A DNA stretch of 14,995 nt from Elusimicrobia bacterium RIFCSPLOWO2_12_FULL_59_9. GTDB lineage: Bacteria; Elusimicrobiota; Elusimicrobia; O2-12-FULL-59-9. The notes under the pieces were generated by a model. It worked only from the letters and a program-made list of their open reading frames with translations. It was not told the origin of the DNA and searched no databases. Where the stretch lies: contig MGUX01000029.1 of assembly GCA_001800185.1 (NCBI GenBank), forward strand, positions 1 through 14,995. The letters run 5' to 3'. The position numbers and the translations under genes were made by a program. Shown here piece by piece: positions 1 through 5,443 of the stretch; position 1 is the stretch's first letter, and each line of letters begins with the position of its first letter.

Positions 1-2
1 AA

Positions 3-128
3 AGCATGGGCAGCTTGCGAGTCTTCTCGGAGCGCCTCTGGGCGCTGATGACCGAGACGCTCATTGACGTGGAGCGTCTGCGGGCCTGCTTGGCTCAGCG
101 CATCCAGATTCGATTTGACAGCAGTTAA
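3..128 (+). CDS. 3' end of an unrecognised protein (partial)
   Basis: An open frame enters from the left edge and ends at TAA 126-128, giving about 41 residues ending in RIQIRFDSS. It reads SMGSLRVFSERLWALMTETL and continues with an amphipathic, Leu/Arg-rich stretch. Third positions are moderately GC-rich, which suits a real gene. I do not recognise the family; the tail of a transposase or regulator is conceivable but unsupported. It converges on the glycosyltransferase ending at 285. Because only the last 126 bases are visible, a chance open frame cannot be excluded. Confidence 0.35.
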   Translation, partial: SMGSLRVFSERLWALMTETLIDVERLRACLAQRIQIRFDSS

Positions 129-284
129 TCTGCATGCGCCGCGTCAGTCTTGAGTCCTTGGCCGTGCTCCCCTGCCCCCGTTCAAACGCCGTCATGCCCA
201 GTATCCCTGGAGCCGCTTCGCGCTCTGGGAGGAACCGATTTTGTCGCCGCTGCCGAACGGCCCGCTAAAGTAGTCGGCGGTCGC
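129..284. other. Gene-free interval between convergent genes
   Basis: About 156 bp lies between the partial left-edge frame and the stop of the family 2 glycosyltransferase. The plus-strand frame crossing it runs into the opposite-strand gene and has no recognisable protein features. I looked for a bidirectional terminator and found only weak 5 bp stems, for example CCCAG around 200 pairing with CTGGG around 228, without a T-tract. I see nothing else in it. Confidence 0.5.
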
Positions 285-1388
285 TCAGCTTGGGCTCCGC
301 CTCGCCTGGTCTTCAGGGCTGAAGCGAAGCGTTTCTCCTTTTCCAAGATAATATTCTAGGGTGGGGAGTCCGACCCCGACACAGTAGCAGTAAATCAGGC
401 GGTTGAGGGCGCGGGTGAGCCAATACCGGCCTGAGGCGACGCGGTGGCTCATGTAGCGCACAATTTCCTGGTCCGGCACCACCCTTTCAGATTGCCGCTG
501 GCGCCTTTTTTTAAGCAAAAATCCCAAATGGGACGCAATCCAGCCGTAGGCTCTGAGTTTGGGGAGAATCTGCGCGGCTTTGGTTTTCCAGCCTCCCGGC
601 CACAAGAGGAAGGCGGTTTCATCGAGCAAAAACACAGGAAGAAATTTGAGCAGGGTCTGGGCTTGGTAGAGAGTCAATAACGCCATCAGACGGTTCTTGT
701 GGTAGGCGAAGTAGCGCATGGATGGGTCTTCGTTTCTCGTTGTGGCGTTGCTCAAGTGATGCGTGATGGCTTGCGGGGCGTGGAGGTTTTTATAGCCTTT
801 TAGGCGCAGACGCCAGGTAAAGCCGATTTCATCGTAATAGTAGTGATAGTCCTCATCGAAGAAAATGTCTTCGCCTTTGCGGAAAAGGGCGACATTGGTG
901 TCCACGTAGAAGAGCTCGGTTACGCCTTGCCCCCAGCCTGGCACGCGCACCAGAACGTTTTGCGCCAGAATATTGACGGTATACATCTGATCCGGCCTGG
1001 AGGCGCGGGGATCGGCTTTCATGGGCAGGGCCTGGACGCCGATGCACCCGATTTTCGGATCCTGGCGCATGACCTCCATAAGATTGTGCGTTAGGTCGGG
1101 ATCCAGTATGTTGTCGTTGGCGACGCTGAGAATGAAATCGCCGGCGGCTTCGCGGATGCCGGCGTTCAGGCCCCCCGTATACTTGCGGTTGAACGGTAGC
1201 GCCACAATCTTGATGCGGGGAAAATTGTTTTCAATGAATTCCTTGGATCCGTCCGTGGAACCTCCGTTGTCGACGAAAATGATCTCATGCGTTCCAGCAT
1301 TGTTTTGAGAGACCACTGAGCGCACACAGTCCTGAACAAAAGGCATTCCGTTCCAGTTGATGATGACGGTGGAGAGTTTTGGGGACAT
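285..1388 (-). CDS. Family 2 glycosyltransferase (rhamnosyltransferase-like)
   Basis: A 367-residue inverting GT-A glycosyltransferase, expected to transfer a sugar from an NDP donor onto a lipid-linked glycan at the inner face of the membrane. It opens with STVIINWNG. VDNGGSTDGS (39-48) is the usual VDNxSxDGS nucleotide-binding segment, FNRKYTGGLNAGI (66-78) matches the xNxGxAxGxN region, NDN (91-93) sits at the DxD position, and YYYDEIGFTWRLRLKGYK matches the acceptor-side YxEDxDLxWRxRxxGY motif with D-E in place of E-D. A hydrophobic stretch (LLTLYQAQTLLKFLPVFLL) after the catalytic domain suggests membrane association. The frame also has ATGs at 1418 and 1415, but a putative -10 element lies immediately upstream of them, so the ATG at 1388 is preferred. 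Donor and acceptor cannot be read from the sequence. It is divergent from the nucleotide-sugar operon. Confidence 0.88.
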   Translation of the reverse strand: MSPKLSTVIINWNGMPFVQDCVRSVVSQNNAGTHEIIFVDNGGSTDGSKEFIENNFPRIKIVALPFNRKYTGGLNAGIREAAGDFILSVANDNILDPDLTHNLMEVMRQDPKIGCIGVQALPMKADPRASRPDQMYTVNILAQNVLVRVPGWGQGVTELFYVDTNVALFRKGEDIFFDEDYHYYYDEIGFTWRLRLKGYKNLHAPQAITHHLSNATTRNEDPSMRYFAYHKNRLMALLTLYQAQTLLKFLPVFLLDETAFLLWPGGWKTKAAQILPKLRAYGWIASHLGFLLKKRRQRQSERVVPDQEIVRYMSHRVASGRYWLTRALNRLIYCYCVGVGLPTLEYYLGKGETLRFSPEDQARRSPS

Positions 1389-1418
1389 GCGCCGGTGGCC
1401 TAAATTCCAACCCATCAT

Positions 1419-1427
1419 AGTATATCA
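1419..1427 (-). promoter_or_regulatory. Putative extended -10 promoter of the GT2 gene
   Basis: On the minus strand this reads TGATATACT: a TATACT hexamer preceded by the TGn of an extended -10. No good -35 lies 16-18 bp upstream, which is common for extended -10 promoters. Transcription would start near 1412, leaving a leader of about 24 nt before the ATG at 1388. This is a pattern match only. Confidence 0.4.
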
Positions 1428-1477
1428 AATAAGATTTGCGGCCAGCGCCGCGGAATTTTTTTTCCATTATGGAATTT

Positions 1478-1486
1478 TGCTAGAAT
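1478..1486 (+). promoter_or_regulatory. Putative extended -10 promoter of the nucleotide-sugar operon
   Basis: The sequence TGCTAGAAT is a TGn followed by TAGAAT, one mismatch from TATAAT, just downstream of an A/T-rich tract (1454-1477). No -35 consensus is visible. The predicted transcription start near 1493 is only about 2 nt before the ATG at 1495, and no Shine-Dalgarno sequence is seen, so the transcript may be leaderless. This is inferred from sequence pattern only. Confidence 0.4.
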
Positions 1487-1494
1487 GGGTCGGC

Positions 1495-2763
1495 ATGCCA
1501 CCGAATCGTCCCAGGCAGGTTGTCATATTGGCTGGGGGCCGAGGGCGCCGACTGCGCGCCTTGACCGACCGCATCCCCAAGCCCATGGTGCCCTTTCACG
1601 GGCAGCCCTTTTTGACGTATCTTTTGCAGATGCTCCAGCGCCAGGGTTTTGAACGGGTGCTTTTGCTCTTGGGCTATCGCGGCCGCGCCATTGAAGAGGA
1701 GTATGGCAGTGGCAAAAAACTGGGCCTTTCCATCGAATATTCATTGACCAGTCCAGAAAATGAGACCGGGAGGCGTCTGGCCCTCGTCTATGACCGCTTG
1801 GATCCATGCTTTCTTTTGGTGTATTGTGACAATTACTGGCCGATGCAGTTTCAGACCATGTGGGAGCGTTACCTGGCTGCTGGCTTGCCGGCCATGACCA
1901 CCGTCTACTCCAACAGGGACGGCTACAGCAAAAGCAATGTGCGCCTCGACGAACGCGGATACGTCGTTGCCTATGACCGCTACCGCAAGCAGCCGGGCTT
2001 GAGCGGGGTCGAAATTGGCTTCGCCATTCTCAATAAGGATATCTTGAGGCTTTTGCCGCGGGGCAATCCTGTTTTCCAGATCGAGGTCTATTCCCGCCTG
2101 ATCCGGAAGCGGCAGCTTTTGGCCTATTCCACCGACCATCGTTATTATAGCGTGGGCTCCTTGGATCGCCTGACGTTGACGGACGCTTTTTTGGCGCCCC
2201 AGCGCGCGGTCATCTTGGACAGAGACGGCGTTCTGAACCGTAAGCTCCGCCGGGCCTATTACGTCACGCATTGGAAACAATTTAAGTGGATTGCTAAATC
2301 CCGCGAGGCGTTGAGGCTATTGAAACAGGCAGGCTACCGCCTTATCCTTGTGACCAATCAAGCGGGGGTGGCCCGAGGCTTCATGACGCAGTTGGACCTG
2401 GACATGATCCATCAACAAATGCAAAATGACCTCAGACGCTTTGATGCCGCCATCGATAAGATTTACGTCTGTGCGCATGGGTGGAACGACAACTGCAGAT
2501 GCCGCAAGCCCAATCCGGAACTTCTTTTTCAGGCTCAGAAAGACTTTCATTTGGATTTGACGCGCACACCCTTCGTGGGCGACAATGAAAGGGATATGGA
2601 GGCTGGCCGGCGCGCCGGCTGTCCTGCTTTTTGGGTATCCCCCCGGCATAATCTCTATGAGTGGACCCGGAAATTTTTGATCGCCACGATGCGTACCCGC
2701 GACCGGCTTCTGGGATCTGCGCCCATCGGTTGGCCCAAGCCGCCCTCATCACACGAACGCTGA
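1495..2763 (+). CDS. Bifunctional sugar-1-P nucleotidyltransferase / GmhB-like HAD phosphatase
   Basis: A 422-residue fusion of two cytoplasmic enzymes. Residues 1-235 are an NTP-transferase: VILAGGRGRRL (10-20) is the nucleotide-binding GGxGxRL loop, IPKPM (27-31) follows with its conserved Lys, and YCDNYW carries the metal-binding Asp. Residues 236-395 are a HAD-IIIA phosphatase: DRDGVLN (D242 nucleophile, D244), VTNQAGVARG, a GmhB-type zinc loop with C326, H328, C334 and C336 leading into CRKPNPELL, and GDNERDM (D363, D367). In the ADP/GDP-heptose pathways GmhB removes the 7-phosphate of heptose bisphosphate and HddC or HldE then adds the nucleotide, so a fusion would channel the product. 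The sugar is inferred; hexose-1-phosphate is possible for the first domain. No GmhA isomerase or HddA kinase is visible here. The frame is open upstream to 1357 but that part overlaps the divergent GT2 gene, so the ATG at 1495 is chosen. It is the first gene of the operon. Confidence 0.88.
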   Translation: MPPNRPRQVVILAGGRGRRLRALTDRIPKPMVPFHGQPFLTYLLQMLQRQGFERVLLLLGYRGRAIEEEYGSGKKLGLSIEYSLTSPENETGRRLALVYDRLDPCFLLVYCDNYWPMQFQTMWERYLAAGLPAMTTVYSNRDGYSKSNVRLDERGYVVAYDRYRKQPGLSGVEIGFAILNKDILRLLPRGNPVFQIEVYSRLIRKRQLLAYSTDHRYYSVGSLDRLTLTDAFLAPQRAVILDRDGVLNRKLRRAYYVTHWKQFKWIAKSREALRLLKQAGYRLILVTNQAGVARGFMTQLDLDMIHQQMQNDLRRFDAAIDKIYVCAHGWNDNCRCRKPNPELLFQAQKDFHLDLTRTPFVGDNERDMEAGRRAGCPAFWVSPRHNLYEWTRKFLIATMRTRDRLLGSAPIGWPKPPSSHER

Positions 2764-2776
2764 AATCGCTGAAAAG

Positions 2777-2783
2777 AAAGGAG
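2777..2783 (+). promoter_or_regulatory. Shine-Dalgarno of the RmlC-like gene
   Basis: AAAGGAG lies 9 nt before the ATG at 2793. It decides this start over the upstream ATG at 2661, whose extra 44 codons lie inside the preceding gene. Confidence 0.75.
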
Positions 2784-2792
2784 AGCCTGTTT

Positions 2793-3266
2793 ATGGGAAG
2801 AGGCGAGAATCTTGTGAACTTGGACGGCGTCAAAATCATTGCGCTCAGGCAGATCGTAGATGAGCGCGGCAAAATCATGCACATGCTCAAAGCCACCGAT
2901 CCTCACTTCATCCGGTTTGGCGAGATTTATTTTACCTGCGGCTGGCCGGGGGCGGTGAAAGCTTGGCATATCCATAAAAATATGGTTCAAAACAACGCCT
3001 GCCTCGTCGGCCGGGTGAAGCTGGTGCTCTATGATTTACGCAAGACATCGCCGACGTACCAGCGGCTCCAGGAAATTTTTATTGGCGAGGACAATTACTG
3101 CCTGGTCCAGGTTCCGCCGGGCATTGCCAACGGCTACAAGACCTATGGCGATAAAATGTCCATCATGGCCAATTGCGCCACCGAGCCGCACTCCCCCGAT
3201 GAAATTATTTACGTCGATTCCCATAAAAATGACATCCCCTATGATTGGTCCTTGCGGCACCGTTGA
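2793..3266 (+). CDS. RmlC-like NDP-sugar 3,5-epimerase (dTDP-4-dehydrorhamnose 3,5-epimerase family)
   Basis: A 157-residue cupin-fold protein, expected to epimerise C3 and/or C5 of an NDP-4-keto-6-deoxy sugar in the cytoplasm. Visible family marks are VKAWHIHKNM (55-64, catalytic His region, usually LRGLHxQ in classical RmlC), LVGRVKLVLYDLRKTSPT (71-88, strand pair with the RKxSPT motif), VQVPPGIANGYK (105-116), and a closing SPDEIIYVD. It is shorter than classical RmlC (about 180), and VKAWHxHK is typical of divergent relatives. The aromatic pair that normally precedes the SPE motif (YYxP in RmlC) appears as P132-H133, so the acid/base residue used for C5 epimerisation may be missing and the enzyme may act at C3 only or be non-canonical. 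It starts 30 bp after the fusion gene and its TGA abuts the next ATG. Confidence 0.78.
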   Translation: MGRGENLVNLDGVKIIALRQIVDERGKIMHMLKATDPHFIRFGEIYFTCGWPGAVKAWHIHKNMVQNNACLVGRVKLVLYDLRKTSPTYQRLQEIFIGEDNYCLVQVPPGIANGYKTYGDKMSIMANCATEPHSPDEIIYVDSHKNDIPYDWSLRHR

Positions 3267-4202
3267 ATGCGAAAGAAAGGGGCCGCGCTGATCACGGGCG
3301 GAGCGGGCTTTGTGGGCTCGCACCTGGCGCGCCGGCTCACCCGTGCGCATGACGCGGTATCCGTTTTGGTGCGTCCGAGCACCTCGCTCGATAGGCTGGG
3401 GGACTTGCTTACAAAGGTTCGCTTGGTTTACTGCGATCTGAGAAAGCCGGAGGAAGTAGAGCATGCCCTCAGGGCCGTTAAACCGCGGGTTGTATACCAC
3501 CTGGCCAGCTCGTATTTCAATCCCCCGGATTTATCGGCCCGCGACCACTATGAAATCAACGTTCTTGGAACATTAAACCTTTTGGAAGCCATGCGGCGCT
3601 ATGACAGGCCTCACTTGGTTTTCTCAACCTCCGCGGCAGAGTGCGGCAGCGGCTCGGCCATCACGGAGGAAGCTCCGTTTCGCCCCACGGTGCTTTTGGG
3701 CGCCGCCAAGGCGGCGGCCACCATGCTTATTCGAGCCTACGGGGAACTCTATGGGCAAAGCTCGGTGATTTTGCGCGCCTACACGCCCTATGGGCCGGCG
3801 GACCGGCCGGGGCGGCTGGTGCGCTATGTCATTGAGCGTGCCCTTCAGGGGCGTGCCGTAGAGATGACCCTCGGGCGGCAAAAGAGGGATTTCGTCTATG
3901 TGGAGGACGTGGTGGAAGCTTTCGTGAGGGCGGGGAGAAAAACGCGCCTGCGAGGAGTTATTGTCAACGTCTCTTCGGGAAGGGACGTCCCCGTCCGGGA
4001 AGTCGCCGCTCTGATTTTGAAGATAATGGGCGATCCCGTCCCCTTGAAGCTGGGGCGGCGTCCTCAAAGACCAGATGAAATCCCGTGCCTATCGGGCGAC
4101 CCGAGAAAAGCCAAGCGGATTTTGGGTTGGCGCGCCGAGATCAGTTTAGAGGAGGGACTGCGCCGAACGATCGCTTGGCATAGGTCTTTTTTGAAAAAAT
4201 GA
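3267..4202 (+). CDS. Extended-SDR NAD(P)-dependent sugar epimerase/reductase lacking the catalytic Tyr
   Basis: A 311-residue member of the NAD-dependent epimerase/dehydratase family. Its Rossmann fold starts with ITGGAGFVGSHL (9-20), the TGxxGxxG dinucleotide loop; CDLRKPEEV carries the Asp that contacts adenine and VVYHLAS (75-81) is the next canonical strand. The S/T of the triad is present in FSTSAAECG (S122), and K148 is present in LLGAAKAAATML. The Tyr of YxxxK, expected at position 144, is Leu (codon TTG at 3696-3698). ILRAYTPYGP and KRDFVYVEDVVEAF follow as in GalE-like enzymes. In this operon it would be the 4-ketoreductase or 4-epimerase of the pathway, but the Tyr loss makes the chemistry uncertain. 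Its ATG follows the previous TGA directly with no clear Shine-Dalgarno, suggesting translational coupling; its own stop overlaps the next start in ATGA. Confidence 0.85.
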   Translation: MRKKGAALITGGAGFVGSHLARRLTRAHDAVSVLVRPSTSLDRLGDLLTKVRLVYCDLRKPEEVEHALRAVKPRVVYHLASSYFNPPDLSARDHYEINVLGTLNLLEAMRRYDRPHLVFSTSAAECGSGSAITEEAPFRPTVLLGAAKAAATMLIRAYGELYGQSSVILRAYTPYGPADRPGRLVRYVIERALQGRAVEMTLGRQKRDFVYVEDVVEAFVRAGRKTRLRGVIVNVSSGRDVPVREVAALILKIMGDPVPLKLGRRPQRPDEIPCLSGDPRKAKRILGWRAEISLEEGLRRTIAWHRSFLKK

Positions 4203-5443
4203 TGATCCAAAGCAACCGGTTGGACGAATGCCGCGTGTGCCATCGCAAGCGCGTTCGGAAGTTTCTGTCACTGGGGAAAACGGCCTTGGCCAATAATTTT
4301 TTAACGCGCGAGCAGTTGAAGCGCCATGAGCCTGTTTATCCTCTGGAGGTGGGCTATTGCCGCGGCTGCAGGTATGTTCAATTGTGGAAGCCGGTTCCTC
4401 CCAAGGCGATGTTTGATCGCTATCTCTACGTCTCCTCCACCTCCAGCACGCTCTCCCGCCATTTGACGAGCGTGGCCGACGCCGTGGTCCAAAAGCTGGG
4501 CCTGACCGATGGGGATTTGGTCGTGGATATCGGAAGCAATGACGGTTGCCTGCTCAGAGGATTCAAGGCGCACGGGGTTCATGTGCTGGGTGTGGAGCCC
4601 GCCCGAAACCTGGTGGGTTTGGCTCGCCGGGCGGGCGTTGCCACTTACAACGGATATTTTTCATTGGCGACGGCCAAGCGCTTGCGCAGGCGCTACGGGC
4701 CGGCGATGGCGGTGACGGCGACCAATTCCTTCCTGCATATTCCCGACCTGGATGATTATTTGGCTGGCTTGGATGCGTGGATGGCGCCGGAGGGGGTGTT
4801 TGTCATCGAGTTCCACTATCTGGCGGACCTCATGAAGCAGGGCGCTTTTGACACCGTCTATCATGAGCACGTTTCTTACTATTCTCTCCATCCTTTGATT
4901 TTTCTTTTCGATCGCTTCGGCATGGAGGTGATGGATGTCAAGCGATTGCCCGTTCATCACGGGCAGCTTCGGGTTTATGTGAAGCGCAAGACCGGCTCGC
5001 GCCCTGTCGCGGATTCGGTCGCGCAGTTATTGGACGCTGAGACGCGCCTGGGACTGGGACGGTATGCGACCTACGCCGTTTTCGCCAGGAACGTTTTCCA
5101 CAATATCCGAAAAATCCAACGGACCTTGCTGGGGCTCAAGCGCTCTGGAGCCTCCATCGCCGGCTATGGAGCCCCGGCCAAAGGCAATACCTTGCTCAAT
5201 GTTTGCCGCATCGGACCGGATGTCTTGGATTTCATCGCTGATAAAAGCCGTCTAAAACAGGGTTTGTTCACTCCAGGACAGCACATCCCGGTCGTGCCGG
5301 CTGAGAAAATTCTTCAGGCCCAGCCGGATTATCTTCTGCTGTTGGCGTGGAATTTCGCCGAAGAAATCATGCAAGAGCAGGGGGAATACATTAGGCGGGG
5401 CGGAAAATTCATCGTGCCCGTACCCAGAGTCCGCATCATCTAA
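4199..5443 (+). CDS. SAM-dependent sugar C-methyltransferase (TylC3/NovU/TcaB9 type)
   Basis: A 414-residue three-domain methyltransferase. Residues 1-65 form the zinc-binding domain (C11, C14, C54, C57) with the typical ALANNFL segment. Residues 70-240 are the class I SAM fold: VVDIGSNDGCLL (108-119) is motif I and GVEPA follows. FHYLADL leads to YHEHVSYYS (221-229), whose Tyr, Glu and His, with H180, correspond to the catalytic set I recall for TcaB9 (Y222, E224, H225, H181). The C-terminal domain has GYGAPAKGNTLLN, DFIADKS, GQHIPV and LLLAWNFAEEI. Family members methylate C3 of NDP-4-keto-6-deoxy sugars, giving C-methyl-branched sugars; the substrate here is inferred. The gene overlaps the SDR by 4 bases and converges on asnB, overlapping it by 8 bp, so there is no room for a conventional intergenic terminator. 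Confidence 0.92.
   Translation: MMIQSNRLDECRVCHRKRVRKFLSLGKTALANNFLTREQLKRHEPVYPLEVGYCRGCRYVQLWKPVPPKAMFDRYLYVSSTSSTLSRHLTSVADAVVQKLGLTDGDLVVDIGSNDGCLLRGFKAHGVHVLGVEPARNLVGLARRAGVATYNGYFSLATAKRLRRRYGPAMAVTATNSFLHIPDLDDYLAGLDAWMAPEGVFVIEFHYLADLMKQGAFDTVYHEHVSYYSLHPLIFLFDRFGMEVMDVKRLPVHHGQLRVYVKRKTGSRPVADSVAQLLDAETRLGLGRYATYAVFARNVFHNIRKIQRTLLGLKRSGASIAGYGAPAKGNTLLNVCRIGPDVLDFIADKSRLKQGLFTPGQHIPVVPAEKILQAQPDYLLLLAWNFAEEIMQEQGEYIRRGGKFIVPVPRVRII

Noticed and set aside
129..284. Rho-independent bidirectional terminator
   Set aside because: Only 5 bp imperfect stems without T-tracts were found.
1357..1494. Longer N-terminus for the nucleotidyltransferase fusion (start at 1357)
   Set aside because: The extra codons overlap the start of the divergent GT2 gene and both promoter-like elements, and the homologous domain begins only at the ATG at 1495.
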